Virus record (IMG/VR): IMGVR_UViG_3300001680_000259
Coordinates: 1 to 20,567 of that record
DNA from: a virus
Strand: one strand, 5' to 3'
DNA: 20,567 nucleotides
Within the stretch, counting starts at the first letter, position 1; each line of letters starts with the position of its first letter. Positions 9,044-15,559 of the stretch are shown piece by piece. Both the position numbers and the translations under genes were made by a program. Below the pieces are notes generated by a model. The model did no database searches and was not told where the DNA came from. It worked only from the letters and a program-made list of their open reading frames with translations.

Positions 9044-9974
9044 CAGCAACTTCCCCTACAAGAGCAGCAATCTCATCAGCCAAACTAGCAGTAGCAGTAA
9101 CAACTGGTGCTTCAGCAGGTTCCTCTACAACTTTTCTTGCTTTAGGTTTTGCTTTCGCTTTAGGTTTCGGTGCTTCAGCAGGTGCTGCTTTACCAAACCC
9201 TTTCACTTTCGCTTCGACTTTAACTTCTTCGATAACAGGTGCTGTCTTAGGTACAGATACAACTGCTACTTCTTTCTCACCTGTGATTGTTAGCACTTTG
9301 TCAGTACCAAACAACTTATCTACTGCGGCTTGTGCTGCTTCATCAATGAAGCCACCAAAACCAAATGTTAACTTCGGATATGATGCATCAGTATCAAACG
9401 AGATAGTAGTCTTAACAATCTCAGGTGGGATACCTCTAGTAGATAACTCTTTCTGGTACGAGTTCAATCCTTTCAATGCACCAGGAGTTACTTGTAGTAA
9501 GTACACTGAACCCTCTGCATCATCAGCAGAAACTACTGCTAATCGCTTCTGGTCTGCACACGCTTTGATTTGCTGACCTTGTGGTGTTATCTTAGAACCC
9601 CAAGCATTTTGAGGACACGAAGCACACAAGTCATTCTGTGGTTTAGTGCTGTCAGTGTGAGGTCTAATACCATCTAACGAGAAGCAGTCAGGTGCTGATG
9701 GCTCAGCGTCTGGTGTCCATGGTTTTTCATACCATGTCTTCGATAGTTTAGGGTTAGCACCCACAACAATTATGTCTAACTTGGTTGAGTCAAGGACAGT
9801 TTCATTACCACCTTCAACAATACGGAACCGACTGCCTTTGATAGAGATGCGAGGAAATCCATCACCACCTGTCGATAAACCACCTGTTAAAGATTGTGCT
9901 AATACTGACGGCACGCCTACTTTGCCTGCTAGATGTGCAGGTACTTGGATATTACTTGGAACTATGTTGCTCAT
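9036..9974 (-). CDS. Probable phage single-stranded DNA-binding protein
   Basis: The ATG at 9974 is chosen because it has AGGAGA seven bases upstream and follows the previous stop by 16 bases; an upstream start at 10034 would overlap that gene without a ribosome site. The product has 312 residues. The N-terminal half is rich in beta-like segments and contains a cysteine group (DCFSLDG, then LCASCPQ, then KACADQ) that could bind a metal. The last 80 residues are a low-complexity linker of Ala, Pro, Lys and Glu (KPKAKAKPKARK) followed by an acidic end (LADEIAALVGEVADD). A core plus flexible linker plus acidic tail is the general plan of ssDNA-binding proteins, where the tail recruits partners. 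Its place among polymerase, helicase and primase supports this. The fold itself is not recognised with certainty. Confidence 0.6.
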   Translation of the reverse strand: MSNIVPSNIQVPAHLAGKVGVPSVLAQSLTGGLSTGGDGFPRISIKGSRFRIVEGGNETVLDSTKLDIIVVGANPKLSKTWYEKPWTPDAEPSAPDCFSLDGIRPHTDSTKPQNDLCASCPQNAWGSKITPQGQQIKACADQKRLAVVSADDAEGSVYLLQVTPGALKGLNSYQKELSTRGIPPEIVKTTISFDTDASYPKLTFGFGGFIDEAAQAAVDKLFGTDKVLTITGEKEVAVVSVPKTAPVIEEVKVEAKVKGFGKAAPAEAPKPKAKAKPKARKVVEEPAEAPVVTATASLADEIAALVGEVADD

Positions 9975-9990
9975 GTTGTTTCTCCTATTA

Positions 9991-10395
9991 TTAAACATCA
10001 ATTTTTGGTGCAGGCTTACGGACATTGATAGCAATCTTTGTACCGTATGTAACTCCTGCGGGGACAGCCTTGTTCATGTCGATGTATCCACGAACTGCTG
10101 TTTTACTTACACGTCTTTCGAATAGGTCGTATGCATCATTCTCTTGAATGAATCCTAGCATAGCGTCCCAGTCTTCAACTCGAGCGTAGTCATTAGTAGT
10201 AAGAAATGCTGTACCATGATTGGTCTTGAAGGATGTTACTCCTTCAGCATCTGCTTTCTCCTTAATCCACGATTCGAGTTTAGTCATGTTATCTTTTATA
10301 CCTTTGACCTTGGCTTTTGCTTCAGCATCAATGGCTTCTTTCTTCTTACGTAGTTTCATGTACGTTTCTATTACTTGGTCTACTGTTAGACTCAT
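9991..10395 (-). CDS. Conserved phage protein of unknown function, coiled-coil N-terminus
   Basis: One hundred thirty-four residues from the ATG at 10395, with GAGGTGA as ribosome site. It starts three bases after the helicase stop. The first 50 residues are a charged helix (ETYMKLRKKKEAIDAEAKAK) likely to form a coiled coil, followed by GVTSFKTNHGTAF, VEDWDAMLGFIQENDAYDLFERRVSKTAV and a C-terminal VTYGTKIAINVRK. I recognise this arrangement as common in phage replication regions, generally annotated only as hypothetical, and found near ssDNA-binding or recombination genes. The N-terminal helices faintly recall host-nuclease inhibitor Gam, but this is not enough for a call. Position suggests a replication or recombination accessory role. 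Confidence 0.75.
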   Translation of the reverse strand: MSLTVDQVIETYMKLRKKKEAIDAEAKAKVKGIKDNMTKLESWIKEKADAEGVTSFKTNHGTAFLTTNDYARVEDWDAMLGFIQENDAYDLFERRVSKTAVRGYIDMNKAVPAGVTYGTKIAINVRKPAPKIDV

Positions 10396-10398
10396 ATG

Positions 10399-11949
10399 TC
10401 ACCTCGTTTCTTGTTGTATTAAATCAAGAAGCAATCCTTGTAACTTTTGTTTGTTACGCAATCTGTCATACATCTTGGACTCCAAAGCAATGGATTCAAT
10501 ATGCACAACGTTTGATACATGCTTCTTACCTATTCGTTCAATGCGACCATTCGCTTGAACATACTGCTCGTTACTTGTTATCGGCCCATACCATATGATG
10601 GTTGATGCCGATGTTAGTGTTAGCCCGTGAGCCATCGTTGCAGGGTGTGCAATCAATACTCGTGGGTCTTTACTATTTTGGAAGTCGTTGAATATCTGGT
10701 TGCGTTTTGCTGAACTTACTGCACCATTAACAACTGCGACACTCCACTTCTTCTCCAACTTAGCCTTCAACATATGTAATGTTCCAGTTAACGGAACGAA
10801 CAATATAACTTTCTCACCTGCTTCTTCAATCACCTCCTCTACTACTTTAACCCTAGGCGAACAGTCCAACTCAATGTTCTGTCCGTCATCACCATAGACT
10901 ACACCACATGCTATCTGTACAAGTTTCTGTAACTTAACAGCCTCATTGACAGCAGTGATAGAGCCTTCCTCTTCCATTTCAATAACGAAACGCCTTAGCA
11001 TTTCCTTGTAATACTTTTCCTGTTCCTTAGTCAGTGATACTTTACGTGTCTGTATTATAGTATCGGGTAAGTCAAAGCACTCATCACGAGAATACCTAAC
11101 CGATGGTTGTAATACATCCTTCACAATGTCCACTGACTCTGGTCTGGGTAGCCACTTCCACTGACCTATCTTCATCATAACTTGGTCGCGAAATGCTGTG
11201 TATGTGTTCGAACAGAACGGACTATTAACTAACTTCGCTAACGCCCAAGCATCAGTTGGGTCATTAGGTGTTGGTGTTCCCGTCATCATCCATAGCCTTG
11301 CTTGTTTATTATTATCCATCCACTTACGGAATATCTTGAACCGATTAGTAGATGGGTTGCGTAGTACTGCCGCCTCATCAACGATAACTAGGTCAAACAT
11401 ATTCGTAGCCTCATCTGATATGATATTAAATCCATCATGGTTGATGATGTAGAAGTCAGCATCTGTGGCTAGTAACTTCTTTCTACGTGCGGCAGTACCG
11501 TACAACGTCACTGCAGTACGATGTATAAAGCCTGTAAATATACTGTCACCCCATACACGTTCAAGCGTAGACAGTGGCGATATGATTAAACACTTCTTAA
11601 TCACACCAACATTCATCAAGTAGTCTGCCGCCCACAGTGCTGACTGTGTCTTACCCGTACCAATATCATTAAGCACCAATGCTTTCTTATGCATGGTTAA
11701 AAATGCTGAGGTCAATCGCTGATGCTTGTATGGTATAAAGTCACCTACCCAGTCATAGTAATGCAGGATAGGCGATGGTACTTTAATACCAAGGTTACGA
11801 AGAACCTTAACTTCATCTATCTTATGTGGTGTAACTACTATATCTGTACCTTTAATAGTCATCAGCTTCGCAGTCGGTATACAATCAAGAACCCTATTAG
11901 GGTTAGTGAGTTTCAGTGCGATTGCTTTTGCTTGTTCTACAACTACCAC
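10399..11949 (-). CDS. SNF2-type superfamily 2 helicase
   Basis: The GTG start at 11949 has GAGGAGG just upstream and overlaps the VRR-NUC stop by 7 bases, suggesting translational coupling. The 516 residues carry the motif set of SNF2-like DEAD/DEAH helicases: PYKHQ (Q77), motif I GTGKT (97-101), motif Ia-like LIISPLSTL, motif II VDEA (190-193), motif III TGTPTPN (223-229), motif V HGLTLTSAS (441-449) and motif VI QANGRIERIGK (465-475). The length is that of a bare phage SNF2 core without extra domains. In phage replication modules this helicase commonly sits beside a VRR-NUC nuclease and a family A polymerase, as here. It is likely a DNA translocase acting in replication, recombination or repair of phage DNA. 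Confidence 0.92.
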   Translation of the reverse strand: MVVVEQAKAIALKLTNPNRVLDCIPTAKLMTIKGTDIVVTPHKIDEVKVLRNLGIKVPSPILHYYDWVGDFIPYKHQRLTSAFLTMHKKALVLNDIGTGKTQSALWAADYLMNVGVIKKCLIISPLSTLERVWGDSIFTGFIHRTAVTLYGTAARRKKLLATDADFYIINHDGFNIISDEATNMFDLVIVDEAAVLRNPSTNRFKIFRKWMDNNKQARLWMMTGTPTPNDPTDAWALAKLVNSPFCSNTYTAFRDQVMMKIGQWKWLPRPESVDIVKDVLQPSVRYSRDECFDLPDTIIQTRKVSLTKEQEKYYKEMLRRFVIEMEEEGSITAVNEAVKLQKLVQIACGVVYGDDGQNIELDCSPRVKVVEEVIEEAGEKVILFVPLTGTLHMLKAKLEKKWSVAVVNGAVSSAKRNQIFNDFQNSKDPRVLIAHPATMAHGLTLTSASTIIWYGPITSNEQYVQANGRIERIGKKHVSNVVHIESIALESKMYDRLRNKQKLQGLLLDLIQQETR

Positions 11950-12281
11950 TGTACCTCCTCTGAGTTAATAATATATTCTTCCACTTCACTAATCGTGACA
12001 TCATCAAATACTAGAAAGCATTTGCCACCATGATGCTCAATCTCCTCCATACATTTAGTCTGTAACGCAGTAGGTTTCTTGGTCTTGTCGGACTTAGCCT
12101 CAATACCTATCAGCCTACCTTGTACAACTGCTAGTCTATCTGGTATACCTGCTCTACCAAACGGCCCAGATTGTGGGCTAAAATACCATACCTTGTGTTT
12201 CTTTAGCATGACATCAAGTTTGCGTTTGATTTTCCCTTCTGGTGTTGTACTACTGGTAACTTTATGAAACAAGTATGGCAA
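11943..12281 (-). CDS. VRR-NUC family nuclease
   Basis: A PD-(D/E)XK nuclease of the small virus-type VRR-NUC family: GIPDRLAVVQGRLIGIEAK gives catalytic D48, E61 and K63, preceded by TPEGKIKRKL (residues 13-22), which is typical of the family's first helix. Such enzymes cut DNA structures in replication or recombination. The start is uncertain. A stop codon in frame at 12284-12286 limits the frame, and the only available starts are TTG at 12281 or TTG at 12272, neither with a good ribosome site. The strong ribosome site and ATG behind the promoter belong instead to an overlapping 41-codon ORF in another frame (12203-12328). The gene may therefore be translated by re-initiation, by frameshift from that ORF, or the sequence may contain an indel. 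It is coupled to the helicase downstream. Confidence 0.88.
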   Translation of the reverse strand: MPYLFHKVTSSTTPEGKIKRKLDVMLKKHKVWYFSPQSGPFGRAGIPDRLAVVQGRLIGIEAKSDKTKKPTALQTKCMEEIEHHGGKCFLVFDDVTISEVEEYIINSEEVQW

Positions 12282-12328
12282 TTACACCATTTGTTACACG
12301 CTTCTTTTACACTTATATTCTTTAACAT
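12203..12328 (-). CDS. 41-residue cysteine-rich small ORF overlapping VRR-NUC
   Basis: An ATG at 12328 with GAGGAGAAAAA upstream is the first ORF behind the perfect sigma-70 promoter and ends with TAA at 12203-12205. The peptide begins MLKNISVKEACNKWCNCHTC and has a tight CxxxCxCxxC group able in principle to bind zinc or another metal, then loses obvious composition bias where it overlaps the VRR-NUC frame (from 12281). Because it holds the only strong initiation site in this spot, ribosomes should load here. It could be a leader peptide, a small metal-binding protein, or the real N-terminus of the nuclease joined by a -1 frame change. I do not recognise a family. Confidence 0.6.
   Translation of the reverse strand: MLKNISVKEACNKWCNCHTCFIKLPVVQHQKGKSNANLMSC
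12230..12236 (-). promoter_or_regulatory. Candidate -1 ribosomal slippery heptamer GGGAAAA
   Basis: In the 41-codon ORF the codons AAG GGA AAA give the heptamer G GGA AAA in the X XXY YYZ register. A -1 slip here would continue directly into the VRR-NUC frame (AAA ATC ...). The lambda tail gene G-T frameshift uses the similar GGGAAAG. No strong downstream hairpin is visible, and the codons upstream in the VRR-NUC frame (TPEG) look conserved, so chance occurrence is quite possible. Confidence 0.3.
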
Positions 12329-12348
12329 TTTTTCTCCTCTTCTTTAAC

Positions 12349-12376
12349 ATTATACTTATATTTACACTAGTGTCAA
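12349..12376 (-). promoter_or_regulatory. Perfect-consensus sigma-70 promoter
   Basis: On the - strand TTGACA (12371-12376) is followed by a 16-base spacer and TATAAT (12349-12354); both hexamers match the bacterial housekeeping consensus exactly. The -35 box directly follows the stop codon of the Cas4-like nuclease gene, and transcription should begin near 12342, giving a leader of roughly 15 bases before the 41-codon ORF. It should drive the VRR-NUC, helicase, ssDNA-binding and HTH genes with host RNA polymerase. Confidence 0.85.
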
Positions 12377-13036
12377 CTAAAGTTTTGCATAGTCACACAT
12401 GTGCTTCGCTGGACACCAAGGGCATAGCCCACTTGGTTTAGGTGGCCAGTTGTCATGCTCTGCTGACTCATAAATCCTATTGATACGTGTCATCAAACGA
12501 GTCCACATCTCGTTAGACTGTTCACGCTTGTAAACTTCTGTGTCCATATCCTTAGTCTTTAACCATATCAATGATGACTTAACTGTGTTCACATTAGGAT
12601 AGTGTTTGAATACTTGCAGTGCAAACATCTCCATCTGTGTGAAGTCTGGTCTACGCTTACCCGTCTTCCAATCCAGTACGTAGGCACTGTCCTCATGGAC
12701 AATCAATACATCGAGTATAGACCTAAGCCATGCGTCTGGTGCAAACCACTCTGTTGGTGTTAGGTTCTCATCAAGCGTCATCTTCTGCTCGGCTAGTAAC
12801 TTACCACCCTCAGCGGCTTTCTCCATGGCTACACACAGTACTTCATAGTGTTTAGTCTCATCAGTTAAAGGTGTCTTATCTTTAAGGCGTAACTCTAGTG
12901 CCTCATGGATACGTTCACCATACTTACTTGCTTCACCACCTTCATCTCTAACTTCCTTGTTGATACGTTGGTGCATGTATCGCTTAGGGCAATTCTCATA
13001 CATCTTTAATGCTGAGAATGAGTGTGTTAGTTTCAT
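12377..13036 (-). CDS. Cas4/RecB-type PD-(D/E)XK exonuclease with Fe-S cysteines
   Basis: Two hundred nineteen residues from the ATG at 13036, overlapping the upstream stop as ATGA, with AGGAAAG upstream. Motifs in order: C16 (YENCPKRY), H44 (GERIHEALE), D109 (ILDVLIV), D122 and K124 (VLDWKTGK), then C205, C208 and C214 (CPWCPAKHMC). This matches the RecB/Cas4-like nuclease core with one N-terminal and three C-terminal cysteines, which in Cas4 and AddB hold a 4Fe-4S cluster. It is likely a 5'-3' or end-processing DNA exonuclease acting in phage recombination, repair or host DNA breakdown. There are no Cas genes or CRISPR repeats nearby, so a role in CRISPR adaptation is not suggested. The gene is directly followed by a promoter. 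Confidence 0.88.
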   Translation of the reverse strand: MKLTHSFSALKMYENCPKRYMHQRINKEVRDEGGEASKYGERIHEALELRLKDKTPLTDETKHYEVLCVAMEKAAEGGKLLAEQKMTLDENLTPTEWFAPDAWLRSILDVLIVHEDSAYVLDWKTGKRRPDFTQMEMFALQVFKHYPNVNTVKSSLIWLKTKDMDTEVYKREQSNEMWTRLMTRINRIYESAEHDNWPPKPSGLCPWCPAKHMCDYAKL

Positions 13037-13320
13037 ACTTTCTTTCCTATGTTGTTAATAAGTTTCCAGTGACCTAGTGGGTCGAAGTACATACGTCCTT
13101 TTATCGCTTCTGATATATGCTGTGTATGTGCCTTTGTTCCATCTGCCACCTTATTTTTAAATCGTTGTTTGTATTTGTTCCTAGGCTTCTTAAGTTTTTT
13201 TAGTTCTTTAATACCTCTGCTCAATCGCATAGCCACTAGCCCTTTGTCTTGACCTAACTCCTTAGCAAGTTCTGAAACTGTCACCCATCTACCTCCTTCA
13301 ATCTCATACTTCTTCGGCAT
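13033..13320 (-). CDS. Small basic helix-turn-helix-like protein
   Basis: Ninety-five residues from the ATG at 13320, with a very strong AGGAGGGG ribosome site, 12 bases after the polymerase stop; its TGA overlaps the next ATG. Residues about 10-35 (GGRWVTVSELAKELGQDKGLVAMRLSRG) look like a winged or simple helix-turn-helix with SELAKELG as first helix and KGLVAMRLSRG as second. A lysine/arginine-rich stretch follows (KKLKKPRNKYKQRFKNK). Phage genes of this type are usually annotated only as putative DNA-binding. It may regulate the operon or assist the polymerase. Function unknown. Confidence 0.7.
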   Translation of the reverse strand: MPKKYEIEGGRWVTVSELAKELGQDKGLVAMRLSRGIKELKKLKKPRNKYKQRFKNKVADGTKAHTQHISEAIKGRMYFDPLGHWKLINNIGKKV

Positions 13321-13332
13321 CTACTCCCCTCC

Positions 13333-15195
13333 TTATTTTGCTTCGCTATAATTGTTACCAATGTCTGCTTCACACGCCACTGGTAAATCCAATGCCCAAC
13401 TTGGAGGCTTAGACATTTCATCTATCATAAATGCCATCGCTTCATCTGCTTCTTCCTCTTTAACCACGACAATAATCTCATCATGGACTTGGAAAGATAC
13501 ATGGTATCGCTGTCCTATACGTACCATCTGCTCTGCAACTACATTCCTAGCAAGGGCTTGGACTACATTCTCCACTACCTTACCACCGTATATACGAGTC
13601 CAGTTGTTACTCGCAATACTATCACCTCCCGTATACTTTCTGTATATACGGGAGTCAGCAAGGTAAGCGAACCCACTCGAACCTGACCTCAGTGCAGGGT
13701 AATGAATACGCAAACCATTCGGCATTAATATACCTTTGGAATCGTAGGACAGAATATCGTTAATCTGTCCACTACCACCTGCTAACATGCCTGTAAGAAC
13801 CGTGCCACATCTATTCCAGAGTGCGACAATCCTATGGTTCTTTTGTCTGTATAAATTTACTATTCGTTGTGATTCAAACTCATCAACATCAACGGATAGT
13901 CCACCCATACCTAGTGCTAAGGTATCTCTAAACTTAACATGACCCATGCCATAACCTAGACCAAGTATACATGTTTTACCCACAAAACGTTTAACTTTAT
14001 CAGTCTTTTTTACTGTGATTCCATACACATCAGAAGCGAACTCACTATATACATCACGCCCTTCTCTGAAGGCATCAAGTAAGTCCTCTTGCCCCGATAC
14101 ATACGCTGTCATTCGTGCTTCAATCTGTGATGAGTCACAAGCAATCATCTTGTAACCTAGTGGTACAGTTAATGCCCTACGGATAGCCCCATTACGAGGT
14201 AAGTTTTGTAGGTTTAACTTATCACCACCCGAGAACCTACCAGTATGCGCACCATAATACTTGAGCATAATAGGTAAGTACCCTCGCTTGGAAGTTTCAA
14301 TCAGCCGTTGTGTTCTTGTTTCCTCTATGGTAGACTTGGTACCAAGTCTCGCCTTAATAAGGTTACGCACTTGGGGAACAGCATGTTCCAATAAGTTTAG
14401 GAATGCTTTGTCAGTCTTAGCGAATGCAAATGCAATCTTGCCTGTTCTTAGGCTAGTCTTGGTAGGAGGTTCAACACCTAATGCTATGAGTAACTTAGCA
14501 AACATATCATTACTCATCAACACCTTCTTCAACTGTGCGTCACTGAATTGACTCATTGATAGACTATCTATTAGGGCTTTCTTTGTCTGTTTGACTCCAA
14601 CAATATGTTGTTCTAGTGCATCAGTATCAAGCACCACTGTTGGCTCTGTGTACATACGCAAGGTCTGGTCGATAACCATCAACTCATGTGGTGGAAATCC
14701 TTGTCGTAGTTTGTTAAATAGTTTGTAGGTTAGTTCTACATCTTGGATACAATAGTCACCGAAGTTATTCATCTCATCTTCAGTAAAGTCCTCTCGTCTT
14801 TTACCTACTGTGTTCTCAACTTCTGCTCCTTTCTGTCCTATACCATAGTAATCTGCTAAGGCTTTAAGTGATGCACCTTCTGTCATCATATGCTTAGGTT
14901 TAGACATGGACATAGTATCAAACCAGAACTTAGGCTTAATACCATATAACCATGAGAGTATAGCACCATCAAAGTATGTATTGTGGGCGAGTATTGCCTT
15001 GTCTGTGTAGTCAATACTCTTTAAGAACCCCTCTACATCTTCACCACTGTACCAATCGGTAGGCTTATTATTTATCTTAATGCCTACACCGATAACTTGG
15101 AAGTCTGCACTGCGTACATACTCCTCGGTTGTCATCTTAGCAAGTGAGAACTTCTTATCCCAATAGGTTTCAAAGTCGATGGTTACTATATCCAT
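13333..15195 (-). CDS. Family A DNA polymerase with 3'-5' exonuclease
   Basis: Six hundred twenty residues; the ATG at 15195 overlaps the previous stop (TAATG) and has AAGGAG five bases upstream. The exonuclease domain is intact: Exo I DFETYW (D7, E9), Exo II HNTYFDGAIL (N72, D76), Exo III YCIQDVELTY (Y148, D152). Polymerase motifs: TGRFSG (318-323) and LNLQNLPR, motif A ACDSSQIEAR (D354), motif B-like KRFVGKTCILGLGYGMG (402-418), and motif C VHDE (H571, D572, E573). There is no 5'-3' nuclease domain. It is the phage replicative polymerase, acting with the primase-helicase, SNF2 helicase and ssDNA-binding protein of the operon. Motif B has VGKT..LGLGYG rather than the AK..NFG.lYG of T7 and Pol I, which places it in a separate phage subgroup. 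The palindrome at 13626-13654 lies inside this gene. Confidence 0.97.
   Translation of the reverse strand: MDIVTIDFETYWDKKFSLAKMTTEEYVRSADFQVIGVGIKINNKPTDWYSGEDVEGFLKSIDYTDKAILAHNTYFDGAILSWLYGIKPKFWFDTMSMSKPKHMMTEGASLKALADYYGIGQKGAEVENTVGKRREDFTEDEMNNFGDYCIQDVELTYKLFNKLRQGFPPHELMVIDQTLRMYTEPTVVLDTDALEQHIVGVKQTKKALIDSLSMSQFSDAQLKKVLMSNDMFAKLLIALGVEPPTKTSLRTGKIAFAFAKTDKAFLNLLEHAVPQVRNLIKARLGTKSTIEETRTQRLIETSKRGYLPIMLKYYGAHTGRFSGGDKLNLQNLPRNGAIRRALTVPLGYKMIACDSSQIEARMTAYVSGQEDLLDAFREGRDVYSEFASDVYGITVKKTDKVKRFVGKTCILGLGYGMGHVKFRDTLALGMGGLSVDVDEFESQRIVNLYRQKNHRIVALWNRCGTVLTGMLAGGSGQINDILSYDSKGILMPNGLRIHYPALRSGSSGFAYLADSRIYRKYTGGDSIASNNWTRIYGGKVVENVVQALARNVVAEQMVRIGQRYHVSFQVHDEIIVVVKEEEADEAMAFMIDEMSKPPSWALDLPVACEADIGNNYSEAK
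13626..13654. repeat. 10-bp perfect inverted repeat inside polymerase gene
   Basis: CTCCCGTATA (13626-13635) and TATACGGGAG (13645-13654) are perfect inverse copies with a 9-base loop. A related string, CCGTATATACG, occurs about 40 bases to the left. It codes for the SRIYRKYTGG part of the polymerase. There is no T-tract, so it is not a terminator; it may be a protein-binding site or simply coding sequence. Confidence 0.5.
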
Positions 15196-15557
15196 TAGAC
15201 TCCTTCGACTACGGGTTTAAGTGCTGAGTATAATTCTCTCGCTTCTACCATGCTGACAACAAGTGTGTCGCCTTTGCTACTCGTAATATTTATGCTTAGG
15301 TCGAATGAACCCTCAACAACTTCCTCTTTGGTTGCTTTCTTATATGCTGCCGAGGTTGCTGACAACACATCTGTAATTGCACTAGCCGTAGCAGTATCAA
15401 TCCGTTGTAGTTTAGGCTTAGTTAAACCTGCTTTAGATTTGCAGGTGTATACATATCCTATACCTGTATTGAACAACTTAGCAACTTGTCTAGCACTGTG
15501 GCTTGGGTTGTTCTTTAAGTATGTACTTATTTGTTTTTGTTTTGATTCTTTTTTCAC
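15195..15557 (-). CDS. Small HTH-domain protein
   Basis: The start chosen is the GTG at 15557, which has TAGGAG eight bases upstream and lies two bases after the previous stop; a longer reading from an ATG at 15602 would overlap the upstream gene with no ribosome site. The product has 120 residues. Residues about 5-45 (QISTYLKNNPSHSARQVAKLFNTGIGYVYTCK) form a helix-turn-helix with SARQVAKLF and GIGYVYTCK as the two helices, the form seen in resolvase-like and small phage DNA-binding proteins. The C-terminal half (FDLSINITSSKGDTLVVSMVEARELYSAL) is predicted beta-helix and of unknown role. It may regulate transcription of the polymerase, with which it is translationally coupled. Confidence 0.75.
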   Translation of the reverse strand: MKKESKQKQISTYLKNNPSHSARQVAKLFNTGIGYVYTCKSKAGLTKPKLQRIDTATASAITDVLSATSAAYKKATKEEVVEGSFDLSINITSSKGDTLVVSMVEARELYSALKPVVEGV

Positions 15558-15559
15558 TG

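Noticed and set aside
9991-10395. Gam-like host nuclease inhibitor
   Set aside because: Only the N-terminal coiled-coil character is similar; the rest of the protein does not match what I know of Gam.
12377-13036. Cas4-like gene as a sign of a CRISPR system
   Set aside because: There are no direct repeats with spacers and no other Cas genes in the window; Cas4/RecB-type nucleases are common in phage replication modules.
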